Below, piece after piece: positions 8,123-17,961 of a stretch of DNA of 64,000 nucleotides (the first letter of the stretch is position 1; each line of letters starts with the position of its first letter). Origin of the DNA: Carboxylicivirga sp964602515. Lineage in GTDB: Bacteria > Bacteroidota > Bacteroidia > Bacteroidales > Marinilabiliaceae. Where the stretch lies: NCBI GenBank assembly GCA_964602515.1, contig CAZRRJ010000002.1, positions 682,001-746,000 of the forward strand, given 5' to 3'. The notes below the pieces were generated by a model that saw only the letters and a list, made by a program, of their open reading frames with translations, was not told the origin of the DNA and did not search any database. A program made the position numbers and the translations under genes.

Positions 8123-9439
8123 ATGGATTATATCAAACAAAAAATTATTGACATAGGTCGTCCCAAGGCAGAATTAGTAAAGAATCTAGTGAAAAAACAC
8201 GGTGATGACATTATTCAGGAGGTGACGTTAGGGCAGGTTCTTACAGGTATGAAGGGTGTGGTATCCTTATTGACTTGTACTTCAAAGCTAGATGCAGATG
8301 AAGGCATTCGTTTTAGAGGTTATTCTATACCACAATTACAAGATTTATTACCTAAAATAAATGAACGGGATGAACCTTTGCCTGAAGGTTTATTTTATTT
8401 AATGTTAACAGGTGAGCTACCGGATAAAGATGACGTTAACCATATAAGTGAACAATGGGCATTAAGGGCACAAGGGATACCTTCTCATGTTTTTGATGTT
8501 ATTAATGCTTTGCCTAAGGATGCTCACCCAATGATTCAGTTTAATACAGCCATTTTGGCCATGTCAACTGAATCGCAATTCAGAAAAGCTTATCTAACAG
8601 GTATGGATAAGAAGGATTATTGGAGTCCTACTTATGAAGGAGTAATGGACTTAATAGCCCGTTTACCTGTTATTGCAGCTTACATTTATCGTAGAGTATT
8701 TCATAGCGAAAAATACATTGATATTGATCCTGGTTTGGACTGGGCTGGTAATTTAGCACATATGATGGGCTATGATTCTGATGAAGTACGCCGTTTAATG
8801 CGCCTTTATATGGTTATACATGCTGACCATGAGGGAGGAAATGTTTCAGCTCATGCTACTCATCTTGTTGGCTCTGCATTATCTAATCCATATTATAGTT
8901 TTTCGGCTGGCATGAATGGTTTAGCTGGTCCCTTACATGGAATGGCAAACCAAAATGTAATGCACTGGATAAACAAAATGATTCGTGAAATTGGTAGTGA
9001 TAATCCAAGTGAAAAGCAGATTAAGGATTATGCTTTGGATACTTTAAATAAAGGACAAGTAATTCCAGGCTATGGACATGCTGTATTGCGTAAAACAGAC
9101 CCTCGCTTTACCGTTCAACTCGAATTTGCTAAAAAGTATGTACCAGATGCACCACTTATTCAGATGGTTGATAAAATATATAATGTTGTTCCTGATCTTC
9201 TTTTGGAAACAGGTAAAGTGAAAAACCCATGGCCTAATGTTGATGCTATTAGTGGGTCTTTATTATCTTCATTTGGTATTACCGAATACCCGATTTATAC
9301 TGTACTGTTTGGTGTATCTCGCTCTTTGGGAGTGTTAACACAATTGATTTGGGATCGCTTGTATGCTTTACCAATAGAGCGTCCAAAGTCTCAAAATCTG
9401 GCTTGGTTTTTAGATAAAGTAAATTATCAGCACGAGTAA
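8123..9439 (+). CDS. gltA: Citrate synthase, eukaryote-like type I class
   Basis: Condenses oxaloacetate and acetyl-CoA to citrate, the entry to the TCA cycle or its oxidative branch to glutamate. The 438-residue protein is not the hexameric E. coli GltA type. Its active-site blocks match mitochondrial citrate synthase: HADHEGGNVSAHATHLVGSA (residues 233-252), GPLHGMANQ with H272, VIPGYGHAVLRKTDPR with H319, NPWPNVDAISG with D374, then YTVLFGVSRSLGVLTQLIW and LPIERPKS. These three residues match the catalytic triad H274/H320/D375 of the pig enzyme. Eukaryote-like citrate synthases of this kind are known in Geobacteraceae. It stands alone with its own terminator. Confidence 0.95.
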   Translation: MDYIKQKIIDIGRPKAELVKNLVKKHGDDIIQEVTLGQVLTGMKGVVSLLTCTSKLDADEGIRFRGYSIPQLQDLLPKINERDEPLPEGLFYLMLTGELPDKDDVNHISEQWALRAQGIPSHVFDVINALPKDAHPMIQFNTAILAMSTESQFRKAYLTGMDKKDYWSPTYEGVMDLIARLPVIAAYIYRRVFHSEKYIDIDPGLDWAGNLAHMMGYDSDEVRRLMRLYMVIHADHEGGNVSAHATHLVGSALSNPYYSFSAGMNGLAGPLHGMANQNVMHWINKMIREIGSDNPSEKQIKDYALDTLNKGQVIPGYGHAVLRKTDPRFTVQLEFAKKYVPDAPLIQMVDKIYNVVPDLLLETGKVKNPWPNVDAISGSLLSSFGITEYPIYTVLFGVSRSLGVLTQLIWDRLYALPIERPKSQNLAWFLDKVNYQHE

Positions 9440-9481
9440 AAAAGAAAATATGCTTGGATTTGGTTTTTCAAAATCAATGAT

Positions 9482-9513
9482 AAAAAGAGAGGTGTTTTTT
9501 ATACCTCTTTTTT
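9482..9513 (+). terminator. Rho-independent terminator of citrate synthase
   Basis: AAAAAGAGAGGT (9482-9493) pairs with ACCTCTTTTTT (from 9503), with a nine-base loop, giving a stem that continues into the T run ending at 9513. It lies about 40 bp after the stop. Confidence 0.8.
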
Positions 9514-9815
9514 AATTCTAGTCGTATTATACAAAAAAAACTGAGAGGAGCAATGAAAGGAAGATGTCTCTGAAACGATATATAGCTTCACTATGGAGGG
9601 TTGAAGAAATCTAGAGAAACAATTTGTTTTGAAGTGATTACAGTGTGGAATGAGTTTTCTATAGTATATTGTGAGTTTATAGCATTAAAATTCCAGTCTT
9701 TTTTTATATCGTTTTCTTTTGTCAAAATTGGACTTTAAAAGGTTAGATGATTTTAGTATTTTTAGCATCAATGAATGTAATTCTTCAAAGGATATATAAA
9801 GGGATCGGGTTTCTG
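9514..9815. other. Intergenic region before the propeller-SpoIIE gene
   Basis: About 300 bases with no supported gene. There is no clear TAnnTTTG box, repeat or hairpin. A short in-frame upstream extension of the next gene begins at 9747, but I place the start at 9816. Confidence 0.5.
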
Positions 9816-12800
9816 ATGAATATCATCCGTTATGCCGTAGTCTTTACAATCATATGTAATGGACTTGAGGTATATGGACAAACATTTCGCTTATCCATTG
9901 AACAATTTGCTATTAGTGATGGGTTATCTAACAACCATGTAACAGCATTATTTCAGGATAGTAGAGGGTATATTTGGGTTGGAACCACTGATGGGCTTAA
10001 TCGTTATGATGGCTATGAATTTGCTGTATTCCGACATCATCCACTCGATACAACATCAATAGTAGGTAATTATATTCTGACTATTACTGAAACTCCTGAT
10101 GGTAATATATGGATTGGCACTCGTAATAGTGGTATTGCAATTTGGCAAAAAAAGAATGGTAACTTTCATAATCTTGATAAAAACTCAGCTTTTTTCAAAA
10201 GCTTAAGAGAAACAGGTGTATATGGTATGGAAGTAGCTGATGGTAGCGTTTGGGTTAAAACTCGTAACTCTATTGGTCGAATAAATCAGGATTTACTGAG
10301 TTATGAAAAATTTGAGCATTACCAATCAGTATTAAAGAAAGGGCTTAGTAATAAATATCCTGTTGTTGCCAGTCATGATCATATTTGGTTTGGCTCAAAA
10401 GATGGTATTCAGTTTTTTGATACACAGCATAAGGTTTCTGGCACAATAAAAAGGAAAGCCATTGTTAATCAGGGTGAAGTAAGTAGCCTTGTTAATATTG
10501 GAGATAGTCTGCTTTTTTCAGGATCTCAGAACGGGCTATGGAAGAGCAACCTTAAGGAAGATGTGTTTGAACCACTATATAAGCAGAATAATAATGGTGT
10601 ACATGAAGGTATTAGTGCATTGTTATTGCATAATGATGAACTTTGGATTGGTACATCAAAAGGTCTTATGACCTCAAAAGCACCTTATGAAAGTTATCAG
10701 CCTTTTGATATTGGCATCAATTCATCAGAACCTTTTTTTAATATTTCTTCTATACTTGTTGATAACAGTAACTTATTATGGATTGGAACTAAACAGGATG
10801 GTTTATTTAAAATAGATAGAAAACGACCAAAGTTTTCTTCAATTGCTTCAGGAGAGTGTATTGAATATCCAATTGATTGTTATGACTTTCAATCGGTATA
10901 TGTAGATGAAGAGAATTATTTATGGTTGGGAACAAATACGAAGGGTATTTACCGGATTAATAGAGCTACTAAAAAATTCCACCAGTTTTTGATTTATCCA
11001 CCATACAGCCAAACGGAAGAGCCCGTAGTCAATGCGATTTATAAAGATTCAGAGGGTAAACTTTGGTTTGGTACCAATGATGGTGTTTATTTTTTTAATA
11101 AGAAAAGTGGCAGGATTTGTGAATTTGATTATGCTAATAGTACTGATTTTAGGTATTTGTTGAAATCAAATGTTGTAAACGATATTGTAGAAGATCGAAA
11201 TGGTAATATATGGTTTGCCACTCAGTTTGGACTTTATCGTTACGATGGCTATAAAATTACAAGTTACTGGGCTGATGTAGAGAGTGATCAAAGCCTTTGT
11301 GATGATGAGATTAATGTGTTATTTGAAGATAAAAGTGGCTTAATCTGGATTGGAACAAATAATGGGATTAATACCTATAATTGTATTACAGAAGAGTTTG
11401 AGCGGATACAAAATGTTGAAGGTGAAGAAAAGCGACTCAGTCATAATATTATTACTGCATTTGCCGAAGATCATGAACGAATAATAATCGGGACACACTC
11501 GGGCTTGTCCTATTGTGAAAAATCGAACAGGTCTAATACCGGGTTCTGGAAATATGATGATTTAATCAGTGGTAAAATATATGCTATTGAAGTAGATGAT
11601 TATAATCGTATTTGGTTAAGTACAGGTGTTGGTATTTGTTCTATTTTGCCTGGAGGGTCGCCATTTTATTATAATAAAAATGATGGTGTGCCGGATTATA
11701 ATTTTAATGTGGGATCATCATTTAATTATAATAGTCAGCAGTTATTTTTTGGGGGAGATAAAGGCTTAACGATAATCGATACAGAATTTGTTCCAACTAA
11801 TATTAATAAACCTAAGGTGGTTATATGTGGCGTTAGTGTATACTACAAGGGAAAAAAGAAGAATCACTTCGAAGGAGAGTTAAAGGAAATTAGTATCCGT
11901 TACCAGCGTAATACAATGATACAGGTTGATTATGCGGCGCTTGAGTATACGTATCCTGTAGCGAATACCTATCGTATTTTTCTTGATGGACATGACGATG
12001 ATTGGCGAGCTGTATCAAGGGAAAATAAAGTGAATTTTTCTAATTTATCTCCGGGAACATATACTTTAAAAGTAATAGGAGCCAACAATGATGGTGTACT
12101 TAATAATGAGCCAACAGAACTTATAATACATGTTGAGCCTCCCTTGTGGATGTCTAGTTATGCTTATGCATTTTACATTATTTTTGGCATTTTATTAATT
12201 CAAACCCTTATCAATTACCGTATTCGAAATTACCGGAAAGCCTATAGAGCTTTAAATGAAAAGGCTGTTGATAAGAAGAAGATAGAAGTACAAAAAGAAT
12301 CCTTGACGCGCATTCATCAGAGTCTGACAGACAGTATTAGTTATGCAAAGCGTATACAGGAAGCTATGATTCCTTCCGAAGAGATGGTAAGAAAAAACCT
12401 TCCTGATTCATTTATCTATTTTCGTCCGAAGGATATTGTGAGTGGTGATTTTTACTGGACTTATTGTACTGATGGTAAAATGTTTTTTGCTGCTGTTGAT
12501 TGTACAGGGCATGGTGTACCTGGAGCTTTTATGTCAATTATTGGTTACGATTTGTTGAAGAATATAGTTGAGATACAAGGTGAACACTGTACTGCTAATA
12601 TTCTAAACCGTTTGAGTAAAGAAGTGGCACTTACTTTTCAGAAAAATGGTAAAGACGGTGATTTAAATAAGCAGAGTATTGCTGATGGAATGGATATTTC
12701 ATTAATAATGCTGGATAAAACAAACAATACACTTCAATTTTCAGGAGCAATGAGCCCGTTATATCTGGTTAGGGATAATGAAATTATGACTTTTAAAGGG

Positions 12801-13094
12801 GATCGGTTTCCGATAGGGTATTCAGATGATACAAAGACCCTAAGTTATTCTAAGCAGGAAATTGATGTTTATCCTGAGGATGTACTCTACTTGTTTTCAG
12901 ATGGTTTTGCCGACCAGTTTGGAGGCTCTGAAGGTAAGAAATTTAAGTATCGTCGTTTCCGTCATTTATTGCTCAATATTCACAAGTTGCCGATTGAAGA
13001 TCAGAAGGCTATCTTGCACCAGAAGCTTGAAGAATGGATGGGTACTGAATATGAGCAGGTAGATGATATTTTAATAATGGGCTATCGCTTATAA
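9816..13094 (+). CDS. Periplasmic two-component-type propeller sensor with cytoplasmic SpoIIE/PP2C phosphatase output
   Basis: A likely membrane sensor that controls a serine/threonine phosphorylation switch. From ATG 9816 the first ~20 residues form a signal peptide (MNIIRYAVVFTIICNGLEVY); a start at 9747 would place 23 extra residues before it. Residues ~25-690 carry repeated propeller blades (Reg_prop type, e.g. GYIWVGTTDGLNRYDGY), then a Y_Y_Y domain at ~705-760 and one membrane helix at ~779-801. A short coiled coil leads to a PP2C-like SpoIIE domain with all motifs: SGDFYW (D878), DCTGHGVPGAF (D895), SDGFADQFGG and a final DDILIMG. No histidine-kinase or response-regulator domain is present, unlike the hybrid sensors that share this N-terminus. 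Ligand and target are unknown. Confidence 0.88.
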   Translation: MNIIRYAVVFTIICNGLEVYGQTFRLSIEQFAISDGLSNNHVTALFQDSRGYIWVGTTDGLNRYDGYEFAVFRHHPLDTTSIVGNYILTITETPDGNIWIGTRNSGIAIWQKKNGNFHNLDKNSAFFKSLRETGVYGMEVADGSVWVKTRNSIGRINQDLLSYEKFEHYQSVLKKGLSNKYPVVASHDHIWFGSKDGIQFFDTQHKVSGTIKRKAIVNQGEVSSLVNIGDSLLFSGSQNGLWKSNLKEDVFEPLYKQNNNGVHEGISALLLHNDELWIGTSKGLMTSKAPYESYQPFDIGINSSEPFFNISSILVDNSNLLWIGTKQDGLFKIDRKRPKFSSIASGECIEYPIDCYDFQSVYVDEENYLWLGTNTKGIYRINRATKKFHQFLIYPPYSQTEEPVVNAIYKDSEGKLWFGTNDGVYFFNKKSGRICEFDYANSTDFRYLLKSNVVNDIVEDRNGNIWFATQFGLYRYDGYKITSYWADVESDQSLCDDEINVLFEDKSGLIWIGTNNGINTYNCITEEFERIQNVEGEEKRLSHNIITAFAEDHERIIIGTHSGLSYCEKSNRSNTGFWKYDDLISGKIYAIEVDDYNRIWLSTGVGICSILPGGSPFYYNKNDGVPDYNFNVGSSFNYNSQQLFFGGDKGLTIIDTEFVPTNINKPKVVICGVSVYYKGKKKNHFEGELKEISIRYQRNTMIQVDYAALEYTYPVANTYRIFLDGHDDDWRAVSRENKVNFSNLSPGTYTLKVIGANNDGVLNNEPTELIIHVEPPLWMSSYAYAFYIIFGILLIQTLINYRIRNYRKAYRALNEKAVDKKKIEVQKESLTRIHQSLTDSISYAKRIQEAMIPSEEMVRKNLPDSFIYFRPKDIVSGDFYWTYCTDGKMFFAAVDCTGHGVPGAFMSIIGYDLLKNIVEIQGEHCTANILNRLSKEVALTFQKNGKDGDLNKQSIADGMDISLIMLDKTNNTLQFSGAMSPLYLVRDNEIMTFKGDRFPIGYSDDTKTLSYSKQEIDVYPEDVLYLFSDGFADQFGGSEGKKFKYRRFRHLLLNIHKLPIEDQKAILHQKLEEWMGTEYEQVDDILIMGYRL

Positions 13095-13247
13095 ACCTCA
13101 TGTAAGCTATTTTGTATAAAAGCAAAAAAGCCTGAGCGAATGACCAAGCTTTTGCATATATTTTTCTTCGTGATGTTATTGCTGATTTACTTTTACAATG
13201 AGTAAATGACTTAAGTTTAGCTAATAGTAGTGGAGTATAATTAAATA

Positions 13248-14348
13248 TTATACATTAAACCGGAAGTGCATTATATCACCATCCTGAACAACGTACTCTT
13301 TCCCTTCAACACTCATCTTACCAGCTTCTTTGCAGGCTAATTCTGTTCCATGTTCCACAAAATTTTCATACTTAATAACTTCTGCCCGGATGAACCCTTT
13401 TTCAAAATCGCTATGTATAACACCTGCAGCTTGTGGTGCATAATACCCTCTGTGGTAGGTCCAAGCTCGTACTTCTTTTTCACCGGCAGTAAAGTAAGTT
13501 TGAAGGTCTAATAATTTGTATGCAGAACGAATTAGTTTCGCAACACCAGATTCTTTTAGTCCCATGTCTTCTAGAAACTCCTGACGTTCCTCATAAGTTT
13601 CTAATTCAGCAATTTCAGATTCAGTTTTAGCTGCAATTATCAATATTTCAGCATTCTCATCTTTCACAGCTTTTTTTACAGCTTCCACATGTTGGTTGCC
13701 TGTTGTAACTGAACTCTCATCTACATTACAAACGTACATTACAGGCTTATTGGTTAGTAAAAACAGGTCTTTAGTTACTTTTTCTTCCTGTTCCGTTAAT
13801 TCTATTGTACGGGCTGATTTACCATTTTCAAAGGCATCCTTATAGCGGTGTAATACCTCCACCAGTTTTTTAGCATTTAAATCTTTACCTGTCTTTGCAA
13901 TTTTTTCTGTTTTCTGAAGGCGTGCTTCTACAGTTTCTAGATCTTTAAATTGTAGCTCAAGGTCGATGATTTCTTTATCTCTTACCGGGTTAACAGAACC
14001 GTCTACATGTGTAATATTATCATCATCAAAGCAACGTAATACGTGTATAATAGCATCTGTTTCACGTATGTTAGCCAGAAACTTATTCCCCAGACCTTCT
14101 CCCTTACTGGCTCCTTTTACTAAACCAGCAATGTCAACAATTTCAACTGTGGTAGGAACCACACGTTGTGGCTTAACCAGCTCTTCGAGCTTAACCAAGC
14201 GCTCATCAGGTACAGTTATTACACCAACATTAGGTTCAATGGTACAAAATGGGAAGTTTGCTGATTGAGCTTTTGCATTTGATAAACAATTGAATAGGGT
14301 TGATTTTCCAACGTTGGGCAAGCCAACTATTCCGCACTGTAATGCCAT
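13248..14348 (-). CDS. ychF: Redox-regulated ATPase YchF (Obg-family)
   Basis: YchF is a ribosome-associated P-loop NTPase that prefers ATP over GTP and influences translation and the stress response. The 366-residue product is the usual length. The G1 loop GLPNVGKST lies at residues 9-17, the switch/G3 motif is DIAGLVKGAS, and the G4 position reads NVDE instead of the NKxD of GTPases, the known reason for ATP preference. The C-terminal TGS domain ends DGDIMHFRFNV. It is a single minus-strand gene converging on the sensor gene to its left. A TAnnTTTG box lies 42 bp upstream. Confidence 0.97.
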   Translation of the reverse strand: MALQCGIVGLPNVGKSTLFNCLSNAKAQSANFPFCTIEPNVGVITVPDERLVKLEELVKPQRVVPTTVEIVDIAGLVKGASKGEGLGNKFLANIRETDAIIHVLRCFDDDNITHVDGSVNPVRDKEIIDLELQFKDLETVEARLQKTEKIAKTGKDLNAKKLVEVLHRYKDAFENGKSARTIELTEQEEKVTKDLFLLTNKPVMYVCNVDESSVTTGNQHVEAVKKAVKDENAEILIIAAKTESEIAELETYEERQEFLEDMGLKESGVAKLIRSAYKLLDLQTYFTAGEKEVRAWTYHRGYYAPQAAGVIHSDFEKGFIRAEVIKYENFVEHGTELACKEAGKMSVEGKEYVVQDGDIMHFRFNV

Positions 14349-14389
14349 TCTATTATATCTTAATTTGTTATTTGCTATTTATTGAGCTG

Positions 14390-14397
14390 CAAAAGTA
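14390..14397 (-). promoter_or_regulatory. Candidate -7 box for ychF
   Basis: On the minus strand the bases read TACTTTTG, matching the Bacteroidetes primary-sigma -7 consensus TAnnTTTG, about 42 bp before the ychF start. I do not see a TTG at the expected -33 spacing, so support is partial. Confidence 0.35.
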
Positions 14398-14649
14398 GTG
14401 GTTTTTTTGTAACTATTTGGTATCAGCTATTAAGTATCAGGATGTTTCCGAGTATTCTACCTTGTGTTATGTTGTGGGATAAAAAAGAGGCTGTTTGTAA
14501 AAGAAAAAATTTACTTTTGAGAAAGTCTTTTGATATTCACATAATCCTTTTGAAAGCAATATTTACCCACTCCTGTCTATTATTAACCAAGCTGATAGAA
14601 GGGTTTTAGCCTCAGGAGGTCAATAATGAAATTTATTAAGTGGTAAAGG
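14398..14649. other. Intergenic region between ychF and hutH, outer part
   Basis: The whole gap 14349-14777 is about 430 bases. Apart from the ychF -7 box and the hutH terminator I see nothing convincing. An open frame at 14382-14609 has no recognisable sequence, no promoter and begins inside the ychF leader, so I did not call it. Confidence 0.5.
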
Positions 14650-14693
14650 AATAAAAAATGCCCCGATAGACTATAAAAAAAGAACCTCGGGGC
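14650..14693 (-). terminator. Rho-independent terminator of hutH
   Basis: GCCCCGA at 14660-14666 pairs with TCGGGGC at 14687-14693. Read on the minus strand, the stem is followed by ATTTTTTATT. It lies about 85 bp after the hutH stop. Confidence 0.75.
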
Positions 14694-14777
14694 TGGTAAT
14701 GCTAATAATTATATTAAAATGATTTTATAAGATATAAATCCAACGGAATAGACTTAATAATTCCGATCCAATTGCTA

Positions 14778-16283
14778 TTAGCTGCTAAATTCATCAAATT
14801 CTCCTGTTTGAAGAAATTTAATACTCTTTTCAATTTCTTTATACATGATCTTGTCTTCATTTACAAAGTCAACAAAATCACGGTATTGTGCAATAAAAGA
14901 CTCTAAATAAGGTGATGTTTTAGCGGGGCGGCGGAATTCCATTGCTTGTGCTGCATTAAATAGCTCAATGGCTAATACACGCTCTACATTATCGGCAATT
15001 TTTAAGGCTTTAACAGATGCATTACCACCCATACTTACATGGTCTTCCTGCTCATTAGATGATGGAATACTATCTACCGAAGACGGTGTTGCCATTTGCT
15101 TGTTCAAGCTTACAATAGAAGCAGCAGAATACTGGGGAATCATAAATCCACTGTTTAACCCTGGGTTAGCCACTAAAAATTCAGGTAAACCGCGTTCGCC
15201 TGAGATTAAACGATAGGTACGACGTTCTGATATACTACCTATTTCGGCCATTGCAATAGATAAAAAGTCCATTGCTAATGCTAATGGCTCTCCATGAAAA
15301 TTACCACCTGATACAATTAAATCATCATCAGGGAATACCATTGGGTTATCGGTTACCGAATTAATTTCTGTTAACACAACACCTGCTACATAGTTAATGG
15401 CATCTTTAATGGCTCCATGCACCTGTGGTACACAACGGAATGAATAAGGATCTTGTACGTGCTTTTTTGCGCGTGTTGCTATCTCGCTGCCTTCAAGAAT
15501 AGCCTTAATATTTTTTGCTGTTTCAATTTGTCCTTTATGCGGTCGTACAGCATGCAACTGGGGGAAGAAAGGTTCTATACGGCCATCAAAAGCATCTATT
15601 GATGTTGCAGCAATAATATCGGCATATTTGGACAGGCGGAAAGCTTTAAGTAAGGTATAAACAGCATGTGAACTCATAAACTGTGTGCCGTTCAGTAAGG
15701 CCAAACCTTCTTTTGCTTCCAGCTTAATTACTTCCCAGTTATTTTCAGCCAATACTTCTGATGCCTGACGAAGTTCCCCTTTGTAATGTACTTCTCCATG
15801 ACCCAGTAATGGCAGGAAAAGGTGTGCTAGTGGAGCTAAATCACCCGAGGCTCCTAAAGAGCCTTGTTCAAATACGATTGGATAAACACCATGGTTAAAG
15901 AAATCGCACAAACGTTGTACCGTTTTTAGTTGCACACCTGAGTTACCAATGCTTAAGGCATGAATCTTAAGCATCAACATTAATTTAACCACATCGCGGG
16001 GTACTTCACGCCCAACACCACAAGCATGGCTCATGACCAGGTTTTCCTGTAGTTTACTTAAGTCATCTTTAGAGATGGAAATGTTACATAATGAACCAAA
16101 ACCAGTATTGATACCATAAACAGGTCCATCGTGATTGGCTACTTTATCGTCTAAATATTTTTTACAGTGCTGAATGCGTGCTACTGATTCTTCTGAAAGT
16201 TCTAAATGATAGCCTTCGGTAAGAATTGTTTCAATAATCTCGTACGAAAGCGGGTTGGGTGATATTTGATATACTTTTTGCAT
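14778..16283 (-). CDS. hutH: Histidine ammonia-lyase
   Basis: Removes ammonia from L-histidine to give urocanate, the first step of histidine degradation. The 501-residue protein has the A145-S146-G147 triplet (GASGDLAPLAH) that cyclises to the MIO electrophile; its position matches the P. putida enzyme (142-144). Other family blocks are GINTGFGSL, MSHACGVG, QDPYSFRCVPQVHGA, SVTDNPMVFPDD and GNFHGEPLALAMD; the Glu after FHG supports histidine rather than phenylalanine or tyrosine as substrate. No hutU, hutI or ftcD is adjacent, so it is not part of a hut operon here. It has its own terminator. Confidence 0.93.
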   Translation of the reverse strand: MQKVYQISPNPLSYEIIETILTEGYHLELSEESVARIQHCKKYLDDKVANHDGPVYGINTGFGSLCNISISKDDLSKLQENLVMSHACGVGREVPRDVVKLMLMLKIHALSIGNSGVQLKTVQRLCDFFNHGVYPIVFEQGSLGASGDLAPLAHLFLPLLGHGEVHYKGELRQASEVLAENNWEVIKLEAKEGLALLNGTQFMSSHAVYTLLKAFRLSKYADIIAATSIDAFDGRIEPFFPQLHAVRPHKGQIETAKNIKAILEGSEIATRAKKHVQDPYSFRCVPQVHGAIKDAINYVAGVVLTEINSVTDNPMVFPDDDLIVSGGNFHGEPLALAMDFLSIAMAEIGSISERRTYRLISGERGLPEFLVANPGLNSGFMIPQYSAASIVSLNKQMATPSSVDSIPSSNEQEDHVSMGGNASVKALKIADNVERVLAIELFNAAQAMEFRRPAKTSPYLESFIAQYRDFVDFVNEDKIMYKEIEKSIKFLQTGEFDEFSS

Positions 16284-16501
16284 GGTTTAATATTTTGGTG
16301 TTGGTGCAAATGTGCTTGGTGCTCATTACACCTGCTGATTGTACATAGTGCTTTGTGCATTATGTGAATAACTTAATAATAATGGTTTGGATTTGAGATA
16401 TTATTGAATAAATAATAAACGCATTTACCATGTTCATGGGCAACGGATATCACCTCCGAAAGAGATGAAAAGACACATTCTGTTTTTTAAAATTCTGCCC
16501 A

Positions 16502-16536
16502 TAAAAGCGGGTAAAGTGATTTGATACCTTACCCGC
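16502..16536 (-). terminator. Rho-independent terminator of hisS
   Basis: GCGGGTAA (16507-16514) pairs with TTACCCGC (16529-16536); on the minus strand the stem is followed by TTTTA. It lies 21 bp beyond the hisS stop. Confidence 0.65.
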
Positions 16537-16556
16537 AAACATAAATAATTTCTTTA

Positions 16557-17921
16557 TTAGATGTTAATGATTTTTATCAATTCATCAAGCGATACTTTAC
16601 TTTGTTCTCCACTTACCATGTTTTTAACTGTTACTGTATTGGCATTACGCTCTTCTTCACCAGCGAGAAGCACATATGGTACTTGTTTTTTATTGGCGTA
16701 GTTCATCTGTTTTTTCATTTTAACAGCATCAGGAAACAACTCTGCATTAATACCTGCCCTGCGTATTTTACTTAGCATGCGTAAGGCATATAGCTCATCA
16801 TCACCACCAAAGTTAACAAACATAGCACGTGTAGTGGCATTATCAGCTTTAGGAAATAATTCAAGCTGGTTCATTACATCGTAAATACGATCGGCACCAA
16901 AGGAGATACCTACGCCCGATACGTCTCTAAGTCCAAAAATACCAGTTAAATCGTCGTAACGGCCGCCACCTGTAATACTGCCTATCTCCACATCCTTAGC
17001 CTTAACCTCAAATATGGCACCTGTGTAGTAGTTCAGTCCGCGTGCTAAAGTAAGGTCAAGTTCCACTTCCAGCTCAAGATTTAGTGTATCCAGATAGTTT
17101 AAGACTACTTCCAGCTCATCAACACCCTTAAGGCCAATTTTCGATGCTGCCAATACTTTATACAGTTTAGCAACTTTATCTCTATTTGATCCGCTTAGCA
17201 TGATTATGGGCTGAATAGTATTAATTGCTTCCTGCGAAAGCCCTCTAGATGCCAGTTCTTCGTTTACTTTATCTAAACCAATTTTGTCCAGCTTGTCAAT
17301 TGCCACTGTAATATCAATGATTTTATCTGAAGCATCAATAATTTCAGCAATACCCGATAATATTTTGCGATTATTTAGCTTTAATACAGTATTGATATTA
17401 AGCAAACGATATACTTCATCAACAATTTGAATAAGTTCCACTTCGTTTAGCAGCGAGTTGCTGCCTACCACATCTACATCGCACTGGAAAAACTCGCGGT
17501 AACGGCCTTTTTGAGGGCGATCAGCACGCCAAACCGGTTGTATCTGGTAGCGCTTAAACGGAAAGCTGATTTCGTTTTGATGCTGCACAACAAAGCGGGC
17601 AAATGGTACGGTTAAATCGTAGCGTAAGCCTTTTTCGCTAATCTGTGACATAACTTTGTTTGATGCTTTAGCTGTCAGAAGATCAGGATCTACTTTCTTT
17701 AAATAATCCCCCGAATTAAGTATTTTAAACAGGAGTTTATCACCTTCTTCACCATATTTCCCAAGCAGTGTTGACAGGTTTTCCATAGCCGGTGTTTCTA
17801 TTGGCATATAGCCATATTTTTGAAAGACCGATCGTACCGTATCAAAAATGTAGTTGCGTTTTACCATTTCTACTGGGATAAAGTCTCTAGTTCCCTTTGG
17901 TATACCTGGTTTTTGAGCCAT
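16557..17921 (-). CDS. hisS: Histidine--tRNA ligase
   Basis: Charges tRNA-His; a cytosolic class II synthetase. The 454-residue protein starts MAQKPGIPKGTRDFIPVEM and shows the motif-2 region PVWRADRPQKGRYREFFQCD, the histidine-binding block ARGLNYYTGAIFEVK (HisA/HisB type) and GSITGGGRYDDL. The C-terminal ~90 residues form the anticodon-binding fold (TRAMFVNFGGDDE onward). Length is normal for the Bacteroidetes form. It is encoded alone, 273 bp from hutH; the two share a connection with histidine, but I see no sign of a common transcript. Confidence 0.97.
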   Translation of the reverse strand: MAQKPGIPKGTRDFIPVEMVKRNYIFDTVRSVFQKYGYMPIETPAMENLSTLLGKYGEEGDKLLFKILNSGDYLKKVDPDLLTAKASNKVMSQISEKGLRYDLTVPFARFVVQHQNEISFPFKRYQIQPVWRADRPQKGRYREFFQCDVDVVGSNSLLNEVELIQIVDEVYRLLNINTVLKLNNRKILSGIAEIIDASDKIIDITVAIDKLDKIGLDKVNEELASRGLSQEAINTIQPIIMLSGSNRDKVAKLYKVLAASKIGLKGVDELEVVLNYLDTLNLELEVELDLTLARGLNYYTGAIFEVKAKDVEIGSITGGGRYDDLTGIFGLRDVSGVGISFGADRIYDVMNQLELFPKADNATTRAMFVNFGGDDELYALRMLSKIRRAGINAELFPDAVKMKKQMNYANKKQVPYVLLAGEEERNANTVTVKNMVSGEQSKVSLDELIKIINI

Positions 17922-17961
17922 GTTGTATATTCAGTTTTGCTATTCGTATTTTAAAACTTGT

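Noticed and set aside
13095..13247. Terminator between the propeller sensor and ychF
   Set aside because: The only pairing (GCAAAA...TTTTGC) is bulged with a long loop and no clean T run, too weak to call.
14382..14609. Open frame of 75 codons in the ychF-hutH gap
   Set aside because: No family features, starts inside the ychF leader, and cysteine/leucine-rich composition looks like a random AT-rich frame.
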